The translations under genes and the position numbers were made by a program. Below are positions 57,367-64,000 of a stretch of DNA of 64,000 bases, one piece after another. The notes below the pieces were generated by a model. That model saw only the letters and a program-made list of their open reading frames with translations, made no database searches and was not told the origin of the DNA. Each line of letters opens with the position of its first letter. Positions within the stretch are counted from its first letter, which is position 1. The stretch is from Flavobacteriales bacterium (lineage in GTDB: Bacteria > Bacteroidota > Bacteroidia > Flavobacteriales_F > PHOS-HE28), in NCBI GenBank assembly GCA_019638085.1, contig JAHBUL010000003.1, positions 62,001 to 126,000 of the forward strand. The letters are read 5' to 3'.

Positions 57367-60353
57367 TCCACGGCCTATTGGGAGGGCCGGCGTCAGCCGA
57401 TCGCTGGGCGGAACGTTGGGGCTGGGCGATCATCGCGGCAGCGGTCCTGTTCGTCTATTGGCCCTTGAGCACGTTCACTTTCGGGCTGACGCAAGGCGAT
57501 ACGCTTGACTGCTGGTTGCCGTGGCGCTGGTTCATCGCATCGGCCATGCAGGACGGCCATTTCCCGCTTTGGGATCCCTACGCACAATCGGGCTACCCCA
57601 TTTTCGCCGACCTGCAAGGGCCGGCCTGGTATCCATTTTCCATCGCGCTGGCGGGCACCATCGGCCATACCGTGTACACCTTGCAGGCGCTCTTTCTCGG
57701 CTACATCATCGTGGGTGGGGTTGGAATGATGCGGCTGGTGCGCCAGCTCCGCATGGATGCGCGTATCGCGCTAGTGATCGGCCTGGCCTATGCCTTGAGC
57801 GGTTTCTTCACCGCGCACCAGATGCACTTCTATGCGGTGATCAGTGCTGCACTCTTGCCATGGCTCATCACCGCGCAGTTGCGGCTTATCGAGCGCCCCT
57901 CATGGCGACCGGCGGTGGAGGCGGCCATCTTTCAGTCGCTGCTGCTTACCGGTGGCAATCACACGTTCACCCTCATCGGCACTTGGCTTTTCCTGGCGCT
58001 GATCGCCGTGCATGCCGTTCGGGCTTGGCGTGAGAGTGGGCGCTCCAGCGTGATCCGGCTGTTGGGCTATGAGGCACTGTTCGCGGCGCTTACCTTGGTG
58101 ATGGCCTGCGGAACCATGTACGCGTGGATCGAGGTGTCCCCGTTCCTCACACGCTCGGACGGTATGTCCTACGCCGATGCTGCGGTGAATCCCTTCACGT
58201 GGCATGCGGCCTGGTCCTACCTCTTTCCCTATGCCGTGGGCACCGATGTGGCTTGGCTTGGCACGGACCCCACCATGGCCAACGGCTACGTGGGTGTGCT
58301 GATGCTACCCTTGGCCGTGCTCGCACTTTTTCGCAAGCGATCCGTTGTGGAGAACGTGATCGCCGGCTTCGGGATCGTGTGCGCCTTGGCTTCCTTTGGT
58401 TCGGCCCTGCCCGTCCACGGTTGGCTGTGGTCGGTAGTGCCCGGTTTGGATCTTTTCCGTTTTCCTAGTTACTACCAGTGGTTCACCACCCTTGCGATCC
58501 TCATACTTGCGGCAGGCACCTTGGCACAATGGCCGGTGCTGATGGCAAAACGACCACGCATGGTGATGGCCTTGATCGGCGTCACAGCGCTGATAGTGTG
58601 TGGGCTGCTTATCCGCGCTTGGCTGATGCACAGCCTTGAGCCACCATTCGGACAAGGCGACACGCTGTATGAAAAGCTGACCGGCATGTGGCGTTGGCAC
58701 CGGGTATTGCTCGCGGCGCCGGTCACGCTGCTGGCGCTGATCGGGCTCTGGTTCTGGGGCCGGGCCGAAAAGAGAACGTGGTGGCCGCTCTTGGCCTTGG
58801 TGTTTCTGGAAATGGGCTGGGCCACCACGCTCGCGCAATGGAACACCGCCCTCAGTGACTACTCCCCCGACGCGCTCCAGGGCCGCATTGATGAACAACC
58901 CAAAGGACCGGTGTGGCCGGTGTTGCGGCCCATGGGGCTGAACACCGATGGCTCCGCCACGCTCAAGTACATCTGGCGCAACGTCCAGAATTTCGAGGGC
59001 AAGCCCTCGCACGACGGCTTCAATTCATTCTGGCTGAAGGATGCGAACCGGATCGCAGCAGAGCATCCGGGACTGTTCGCGGCCATGAAGCGGCAGCCCA
59101 TGGTTTACCTCACCGATCGTGTGGTGCCGGCGGAACAGTACGATCCCGCAGCTGTGGATCCCGACAAGGACAGCACGCTTGTGCTCCTCGCGGAAGGAGA
59201 GGTGATGAACACGCCACTCAAGCACAGCTCCAGCGACCAGGTCCAGGTGATGGGCTTTGACCAACAGGGCATCACCTTGAACGTAAAGACCGAAAATTCC
59301 ACCTTCGCCATGCTCCAACAAGCTTGGTATCCCGGCTGGACCGCCACGGTGGATGGTGTTCCTGCCCCGATCCTACAGGCGAACATCGCCTTCTTCGGCA
59401 TCGTACTTCCGGCCGGTGAGCATCAGTTGCGCTTCCGCTTCCAAAAGCCCGTGGTACCGTGGCTGCTGGCAATTTCACTGTTCGTTTTCCTCGGGTCATG
59501 CTTTCTCTTCGCATTCACGGGCTCCGCCTCGGTTTCCAACCTCGTGCTTAAGCTCGGACTGGTACTGCTCACCTTGGCGATCGGCTGGTCCATTTTCGCG
59601 CACCGCCCCAAGGCGGAACGACTTCCCAAAGCGGTGGAAAGCCTACTGGACCAGATCGCGGCCACCGGCGAAAGGACATCACCGATCGTGGTGAATACTG
59701 GAAGATACCCCGCGCTGCAACACCTTTTCCATGGTGGGGAGGTACATCCGATCCGCGCAGAGCAAGCGCAACGCACAGCGGAAGTGATCCGTTTGGTGCA
59801 AGGCTATGGGAATAATCAGTTCTGGTGGGTGGATGCCGGCTTACCCGCAGCACCGGCAGTAAGGGCCGCGCTGCTGCAGCATCATCAGGTGGATAGGGTG
59901 CTACGTGCCGATGGCTTCGATGCCGTGCTCCTAGTGCCGGCAGAAGGAGCATTGCATGCGACGCAACTTCACGATGGCTCAAAGGAAGGCGGTGAATGGC
60001 TCGATCAAGCCGCTCCATGGACGGCCGCCTATCGTGTGCCGGCCTCCGAGCTCTTGGACCACGCGCCGGGTTCGCTGGTGGTGCAGGTGGCCTATCGGCA
60101 CACAGGGGCGGCGGAACCAACAGTTGTTATCGAGCGCCGCAGGCACGACCGAATAATGGACTACGAGAGCTTTCCGCTTCCGCGCGGCGGTGGCCCGGAT
60201 AGCGTCCAAACGGCCTTCGTGGTCCGCAACCTGCGCGAGCTGCGCTATGCCGATGAAGAAGTGGGCGTGTACGTCTGGAACAACGGTCCGGACAGCGTGC
60301 AGGTACAGGAGTTCAATGTGCAATTCACCGGGCGTGACCTTTCCAAATGGTAG
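57363..60353 (+). CDS. YfhO-family large membrane protein
   Basis: A 996-residue protein starting MIHGLLGGPASADRWAERWG, beginning inside the last codon of mutS (ATGA overlap). About 12 membrane helices in the first 500 residues with the loop GDTLDCWLPWRWFIASAMQDGHFPLWDPYAQSGYPIFADLQ, then a soluble part (about 505-700, GWTATVDGVPAPILQANIAF), further helices and a C-terminal soluble region (WNNGPDSVQVQEFNVQFTGR). YfhO/GT-C-like proteins may transfer sugars to lipid-linked or wall polymers; the target here is unknown. Co-transcribed with mutS. Confidence 0.9.
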   Translation: MIHGLLGGPASADRWAERWGWAIIAAAVLFVYWPLSTFTFGLTQGDTLDCWLPWRWFIASAMQDGHFPLWDPYAQSGYPIFADLQGPAWYPFSIALAGTIGHTVYTLQALFLGYIIVGGVGMMRLVRQLRMDARIALVIGLAYALSGFFTAHQMHFYAVISAALLPWLITAQLRLIERPSWRPAVEAAIFQSLLLTGGNHTFTLIGTWLFLALIAVHAVRAWRESGRSSVIRLLGYEALFAALTLVMACGTMYAWIEVSPFLTRSDGMSYADAAVNPFTWHAAWSYLFPYAVGTDVAWLGTDPTMANGYVGVLMLPLAVLALFRKRSVVENVIAGFGIVCALASFGSALPVHGWLWSVVPGLDLFRFPSYYQWFTTLAILILAAGTLAQWPVLMAKRPRMVMALIGVTALIVCGLLIRAWLMHSLEPPFGQGDTLYEKLTGMWRWHRVLLAAPVTLLALIGLWFWGRAEKRTWWPLLALVFLEMGWATTLAQWNTALSDYSPDALQGRIDEQPKGPVWPVLRPMGLNTDGSATLKYIWRNVQNFEGKPSHDGFNSFWLKDANRIAAEHPGLFAAMKRQPMVYLTDRVVPAEQYDPAAVDPDKDSTLVLLAEGEVMNTPLKHSSSDQVQVMGFDQQGITLNVKTENSTFAMLQQAWYPGWTATVDGVPAPILQANIAFFGIVLPAGEHQLRFRFQKPVVPWLLAISLFVFLGSCFLFAFTGSASVSNLVLKLGLVLLTLAIGWSIFAHRPKAERLPKAVESLLDQIAATGERTSPIVVNTGRYPALQHLFHGGEVHPIRAEQAQRTAEVIRLVQGYGNNQFWWVDAGLPAAPAVRAALLQHHQVDRVLRADGFDAVLLVPAEGALHATQLHDGSKEGGEWLDQAAPWTAAYRVPASELLDHAPGSLVVQVAYRHTGAAEPTVVIERRRHDRIMDYESFPLPRGGGPDSVQTAFVVRNLRELRYADEEVGVYVWNNGPDSVQVQEFNVQFTGRDLSKW

Positions 60354-60392
60354 GAGGAGCACCGCTTCCCGGCCTTCCCATTTCTCGCCCTG

Positions 60393-60422
60393 TTGCACCG
60401 ATCATTAAGACCGCTATATTTG
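60393..60422 (+). promoter_or_regulatory. Promoter of tRNA-Gly
   Basis: TTG at 60393-60395, 19 nt, then TATATTTG at 60415-60422, 10 nt before the tRNA. It fits the Bacteroidota -33/-7 pair. Confidence 0.75.
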
Positions 60423-60432
60423 CAGCCCTCAA

Positions 60433-60505
<73 letters not shown>

Positions 60506-60507
60506 CA

Positions 60508-60537
60508 AAATGCCTCCCTCACAGGAGGCATTTTTTG
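60508..60537 (+). terminator. Terminator after tRNA-Gly
   Basis: ATGCCTCC-CTCACA-GGAGGCAT followed by TTTTTGG. Confidence 0.9.
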
Positions 60538-60580
60538 GTTGAAGGCAGAGTGTTGAACGCGGGCCTGCCTGCCGTAGGCA

Positions 60581-60640
60581 GGTTCGAGTCCCGTTTCTCG
60601 CCCAAAATGCCTTCCTCCGGGGAGGCATTTTTTCGTCTGG
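60581..60640 (+). repeat. Partial duplication of tRNA-Gly 3' end and its terminator
   Basis: GGTTCGAGTCCCGTTTCTCG plus C(C)CAAAATGCCT repeats 60484-60515, followed by a second terminator CCTCCGGGGAGG and TTTTTTCG. The original lies 97 bp upstream. A 6-bp hairpin CCTGCC/GGCAGG precedes it. It has no 5' half, so it is not a tRNA gene. Confidence 0.85.
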
Positions 60641-60807
60641 GGAATCGCCTCAACGCACCGTCAACGCGAACCTGCGTGTCGCGCCCCGTTGCACAGCGGG
60701 GTCAGGCAAGTTGGCACGATCACGCCAAGTGCTCCCCCCGAAGAGCCTCATATTCTGATCGTCTGATCCTCTGATCAACCGGGATTGCGTTCTTTTGCAC
60801 CCCGCCC

Positions 60808-60892
60808 GCCCGGGTGGTGAAATGGTATACACGAGGGACTTAAAATCCCTTGGTCCGTAAGGGCCGTGCGGGTTCAAGTCCCGCCCCGGGCA
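60808..60892 (+). tRNA. tRNA-Leu(UAA)
   Basis: An 85-nt class II tRNA. Acceptor GCCCGGG/CCCGGGC, anticodon stem AGGGA/TCCCT with loop CTTAAAA (UAA), long variable arm, T arm GCGGG/CCCGC with loop TTCAAGT. CCA is not encoded. It lies 11 nt before the GluQ-RS gene. Confidence 0.97.
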
Positions 60893-60903
60893 CAATTGCT
60901 TTC

Positions 60904-61728
60904 ATGAAAACCCGCATCGCCCCAACACCCAGCGGTTACTTGCACGCGGGCAACGGCGCAGCCTTTGTGTTGGCGTGGAAGCTGGCGAGGGAAGCAGACG
61001 GAAAACTGCTGCTGCGCATCGACGACCTGGATGCCGAGCGCGTGCGGCCGGAATACGTGGAGGACATCTTCGAAAACCTACACTGGTTGGGCGTGGACTG
61101 GGATGAAGGTCCTCGGAACGCGGAGGAACTACAGAACACTTGGTCGCAGCACCTGCGGATGGCGCGGTACAGCGAACTCGTGGAACAGCTGCGCGAAGGC
61201 GGCCACCTGTATGCCTGCACCTGTTCCCGGAAGGAGGTGCAGGACCGCACCGGCTCCGGCGAGTATGATGGGCATTGCCGCTCGCTGGCCCTGCCTTTCG
61301 ACCATCCGGATTGCTCGTGGCGCTTGCATTTACCCCAAACGGGAAAGGTGGCGTGGAACACTTGGCCGGATGGAAAGCAGCACGAAGCGACATTGGACAT
61401 GCCCGCTCCGGTGATCCGGCAGCGCAACGGGCGCCCGGCGTACCAGATCGCTTCTTTGGCTGATGATGTGGACTTCGGCATCGACCTCGTTGTGCGGGGT
61501 GCGGACCTGCTGGATTCCACGGCGATACAACTGTACTTGGCCGAGCTACTGGGCTTGGGTTCGTTCAGTGAGTCCCTTTTTCTACACCATCCGCTGTTGT
61601 TGGACAAAAACGGCGCGAAACGTTCAAAATCCCACGGCGCGGATTCCTTGAAGGAGGCACGGTTGGCAGGGGAAGATCCGCACGCAATCCACCAACTGGC
61701 AGACCGACTGAAGGGGGAATCGCTTTAA
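60904..61728 (+). CDS. gluQ: Glutamyl-Q tRNA(Asp) synthetase
   Basis: A 274-residue protein starting MKTRIAPTPSGYLHAGNGAA. HIGH-type motif GYLHAGN and KMSKS-type KRSKSHG are present, and Cys in YACTCSRKEV with CRS (zinc). It has the catalytic core of GluRS without the anticodon-binding half, as in GluQ-RS, which attaches Glu to queuosine of tRNA-Asp. Start at ATG 60904; the earlier ATG at 60850 is inside the tRNA gene. Confidence 0.9.
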   Translation: MKTRIAPTPSGYLHAGNGAAFVLAWKLAREADGKLLLRIDDLDAERVRPEYVEDIFENLHWLGVDWDEGPRNAEELQNTWSQHLRMARYSELVEQLREGGHLYACTCSRKEVQDRTGSGEYDGHCRSLALPFDHPDCSWRLHLPQTGKVAWNTWPDGKQHEATLDMPAPVIRQRNGRPAYQIASLADDVDFGIDLVVRGADLLDSTAIQLYLAELLGLGSFSESLFLHHPLLLDKNGAKRSKSHGADSLKEARLAGEDPHAIHQLADRLKGESL

Positions 61729-61735
61729 GGGGTGT

Positions 61736-62878
61736 TCAAACGTTCGTGGCGAAAGGCCTGACCGCCAGTGGCTTGGCACGGACCTGGCCACGGCTTCGTT
61801 CCACCAGTCCCAGTTCCTCCAATTGTGCCAGATCCCGTTGTAAGGTCTTGGCGTTCAGCCGAGCATAAGCATGTGCCAGTTCCGGTGTAAGCTGCGGCAC
61901 TTGGGCGGTGGCGATATTCGCGCGATGGGCGTGCAGGCCCAGGGCCAAGCGCTGTAGCCGCTCTCCATTCGAGGATGCCGTAGGATCCACGAGGTTCCGC
62001 AGTTCCTCTTCTGCCAGGAGCTGGTATTGGGCTTCGGACACCTCGGCGAGCAATGCCTTCACACCATCCGTGAAGCCTTTGACCATGTAGGTGATAAAGG
62101 GGATCACATCGCCATTTGGCGCTGCGGCCTGGGCCACCTGTCGGAGATATTCGTTCCGCGTGGTGGCAACATGCATGGCCATGCGGTGGGCTGCAGCTGC
62201 GGGGATACCCGCATTCAACAACAACTGGAATTCGACCATCCGTGCGGTACGCCCGTTCCCCTCGGCAAAAGGTTCGATCCACAGCAGATAGAGATGAGTA
62301 AGTACAGCACGGATGATAGAGAAAGCCATCCGTTCCTCTTCGTTCTCCGGCCGGAAGAGCTCGCTTTCCGTCCACGCATGCAGGCGCTCCATCAGCGGTG
62401 CGATATCCTCCGGGCGAACTTTCCCATAGGAAGTCTTCACCCGGTATTCCCCGGCGGTGGATCCATTGGTGGAAGGGAGCTCCTTCAGCACCTGCGCATT
62501 GAGCATTTGAATAACCCATGGACCAGTATCCGGATCCCCCGATCGGCTTCGGGCCTGCGTCCAGTTCACGGCCTTCAACAGATTCCGGATCTCGCGTTCC
62601 AAGAACATCTGGGAGGGAGGTAGCTGTAGGCTCCCTTCCAAAAGGCGATCCACCTGATCCTCACTGAGGCCGTTGCCGTCCAAAGAGGCATTCGCGACGA
62701 TGCCCTGGAGGGTGGAGATGTAACCGATGAGATCCCCCTCCCGGACAGCCAAGGCCGCTTCACGCATGTAGTGACACGCCAAGGTGGCCTCCCCGAGATG
62801 GATCCATACAGGAAACGGCACTTGATCCGGCCTGAATTGGAAACTTATCCAAGATGGTGTCTCTTTAGATGTCGGCAT
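61736..62878 (-). CDS. Fic-domain protein with Glu in place of the catalytic His
   Basis: A 380-residue protein starting MPTSKETPSWISFQFRPDQV. A helical N-terminal part (to about 130) includes SLDGNGLSEDQVDRLLEGSL at the place where Fic proteins carry their [S/T]xxxE[G/N] inhibitory motif, here not intact. The Fic core has IEPFAEGNGRTARMVEFQ, where the family has HPFxxGNGRxxR; the His that starts AMP transfer is Glu. The C-terminal region (about 300-380) is a winged helix (LNAKTLQRDLAQLEELGLVE). The Fic Arg and Gly residues are intact. It may be an inactive or altered Fic protein that also regulates DNA; 12-bp iterons flank its start. Confidence 0.9.
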   Translation of the reverse strand: MPTSKETPSWISFQFRPDQVPFPVWIHLGEATLACHYMREAALAVREGDLIGYISTLQGIVANASLDGNGLSEDQVDRLLEGSLQLPPSQMFLEREIRNLLKAVNWTQARSRSGDPDTGPWVIQMLNAQVLKELPSTNGSTAGEYRVKTSYGKVRPEDIAPLMERLHAWTESELFRPENEEERMAFSIIRAVLTHLYLLWIEPFAEGNGRTARMVEFQLLLNAGIPAAAAHRMAMHVATTRNEYLRQVAQAAAPNGDVIPFITYMVKGFTDGVKALLAEVSEAQYQLLAEEELRNLVDPTASSNGERLQRLALGLHAHRANIATAQVPQLTPELAHAYARLNAKTLQRDLAQLEELGLVERSRGQVRAKPLAVRPFATNV

Positions 62879-62989
62879 TAATGTCCAAATCTATGGACGA
62901 TGAGGCTGTATGAGTATGAAGCAGTTAATCAAAACATGAACATAAAGATGTCCATTAGAACGTCCACTATAATGTCCTTGAGCCCGTCC
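62858..62989. promoter_or_regulatory. 12-bp iterons at the Fic promoter
   Basis: YGTCN words recur at exact 12-bp steps. Group 1: TGTCT at 62858, TGTCG at 62870 and TGTCC at 62882, spanning the start codon region. Group 2: TGTCC at 62949, CGTCC at 62961, TGTCC at 62973 and CGTCC at 62985. The two groups are 67 bp apart. TGTCC-AAATCTA-TGGAC (62882-62897) adds an inverted pair. Likely an operator bound cooperatively, possibly by the winged helix of the Fic protein. Confidence 0.65.
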
Positions 62990-63052
62990 ATGGCATAAAT
63001 CCGTGTATACGACCCGCTTTCTCGTTCCATATAAGCGTTGGCTCACTGGCTA

Positions 63053-63637
63053 TTATGCTGCCCAGATCAGTACCATCAAGCTAAAGAACAAGGCTGCCGC
63101 ACCCAAGGCCATGCCCGCTATCGCGAAGCCCTTTCCGCGGTCTTCGCGGTCGCGACATTGGCGGCTACCGATCAATCCCAATGCGAAGGCGATGGCTCCT
63201 CCGATGAGGAGCAAGTAGATGCTTTGGGTAGCGATCCCCACGATCACGGTGGTGAGTGCAATGGGAAAGGAGGAGATGGCTTTCACATTCCATCTGCGTT
63301 TTTCCGGGGCATAGTAGGAGGTGTCCTGTGCGGTAGCCTTCATGTGATCCTCGGTGCCCGCGAGTGAACCAGGTGCGTTCGAGCTGATCCCGGTAGCGAG
63401 CGAGGAAGCATCGGTGGAACAGGAGGCGCTGAGAGGCACCGGATCCGGTTCGCTCACGGGTGGCATCGAACGGACATTAGCCTCCACAACCGTAGGAAGG
63501 GGAACGGTAGAGCGCTTATCGGTCTGCACCGGCCCTTGCCTCCGTAGCCAACCATACTTCGGCGCATTGCGTGTCGAGTTGCAACCCACGGATAAGACCA
63601 GGAAGGCGGGAAGCAGATATCGGATAGGGCGTTGCAC
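63053..63637 (-). CDS. DUF4190-like lipoprotein
   Basis: A 194-residue protein: MQRPIRYLLPAFLVLSVGCN has a lipobox ending in Cys19. A low-complexity Ser/Pro-rich segment (about 45-125) precedes two C-terminal membrane helices (LTTVIVGIATQSIYLLLIGGAIAFALGLIG and GFAIAGMALGAAALFFSLMV) of the DUF4190 type. Role unknown. Confidence 0.75.
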   Translation of the reverse strand: MQRPIRYLLPAFLVLSVGCNSTRNAPKYGWLRRQGPVQTDKRSTVPLPTVVEANVRSMPPVSEPDPVPLSASCSTDASSLATGISSNAPGSLAGTEDHMKATAQDTSYYAPEKRRWNVKAISSFPIALTTVIVGIATQSIYLLLIGGAIAFALGLIGSRQCRDREDRGKGFAIAGMALGAAALFFSLMVLIWAA

Positions 63638-63786
63638 AGCCGAAAACTACCCGCTGTGATTACGCACCCGAACAGGGTTGCAAAAGGTCATCAACCACCG
63701 ACCATGGACAACCTGAAGGAGGACAGGAGGGCAACTGTACACGACCGGTATCCGGGGACCGGAGCCGATGGACGAACTTTGGCCCC

Positions 63787-64000
63787 ATGCGCTTGCGGGC
63801 ATTTCTTCTCATTTCTGCTGTCCTTGTGGGTCTGAGCTTGGTGCATGCCCAAGTCGGGGTCACCACGTTCGGCTTGCAGCTGAAGCCGGTGATCCCATTC
63901 GGGTTTTTCGACCCTGTGACCACCTTGCAACAGGAGCACCTCACAGGCACCTTGGAGCTGCAAGGCGGACTGGCCTTCGGGATGACCGTACGCACGGGGA
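63787..64000 (+). CDS. Partial gene, secreted or outer-membrane barrel-like protein (runs off the right edge)
   Basis: A frame from ATG at 63787 with the signal peptide MRLRAFLLISAVLVGLSLVH ending HAQ, then QVGVTTFGLQLKPVIPFGFF and LELQGGLAFGMTVRTG. Alternating beta-strand pattern with G-L-x-F as in outer-membrane barrels of this phylum. 71 codons are visible; the rest lies outside the window. Confidence 0.75.
   Translation, partial: MRLRAFLLISAVLVGLSLVHAQVGVTTFGLQLKPVIPFGFFDPVTTLQQEHLTGTLELQGGLAFGMTVRTG

Noticed and set aside
61725-62519. A 264-codon open frame on the minus strand
   Set aside because: It is in another frame of the Fic gene and has no protein pattern.

Overview
The window looks like chromosome from a moderately GC-rich Bacteroidota bacterium, probably of the Flavobacteriales type. 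Evidence: type IX secretion (T9SS) C-terminal sorting domains on several secreted proteins, DUF6089 outer-membrane barrels, TAnnTTTG-like -7 promoter boxes, tRNAs without encoded CCA, and hybrid sensor kinases with propeller-type periplasmic domains. Coding density is moderate. Intergenic gaps carry dispersed hairpin repeats and gene remnants.

Layout. 0-3.6 kb: an AT-richer restriction-modification fragment (C5 methyltransferase plus a gene cut by the window edge), a hypothetical gene, an HNH-nuclease remnant and an intact HNH nuclease with a possible sulfur-binding domain. 3.9-19.5 kb: an orphan LuxR-type HTH protein, a 21-bp tandem array, a CoA-transferase, a universal stress protein, T9SS cargo, membrane proteins, an MFS transporter and three families of hairpin repeats. 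19.5-23.3 kb: stress and housekeeping genes (HPF/RaiA-like, cold shock, UspA, TerB-like, a DUF1772 paralogue).

23.4-27.5 kb is the most unusual region, all read on the minus strand. The RNA ligase gene rtcB is preceded by four tRNA-like genes (Arg, Lys, Phe and Tyr anticodons), then a slipin/SPFH gene. Upstream of the slipin lie two tRNA-like units in which the 3' half precedes the 5' half. One is a complete, well-paired, circularly permuted tRNA-Gly(CCC). I read this as an RNA-repair or tRNA-maturation island in which RtcB could join or monitor anticodon-loop ends.

27.9-31.6 kb: OsmC-like protein, patatin-like phospholipase, a LamG/T9SS protein and a secreted protein. 31.9-44.6 kb: a signalling block with three membrane-bound class III adenylate cyclases (two TPR type, one 7TMR-DISM type), a flavoprotein, and a phosphorelay of Hpt protein, LuxR-type response regulator and large hybrid histidine kinase. 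Six sites between 36.1 and 50.2 kb share a 10-bp box followed, exactly 24 nt later, by a -7-like box, suggesting a local regulon. 44.7-51.7 kb: O-methyltransferase, small barrel-like proteins, TPR protein, NTF2-like lipoprotein, AmpG-like MFS protein and a DUF547 lipoprotein. 51.8-64 kb: tandem DUF6089 proteins, a SpoU methyltransferase, mutS overlapping a YfhO-like gene, tRNA-Gly, tRNA-Leu, GluQ-RS, a Fic protein whose motif has Glu in place of the catalytic His, with 12-bp iterons at its promoter, a lipoprotein, and an outer-membrane-type protein cut by the right edge.

All calls come from reading the sequence by eye. No database search or folding program was run.
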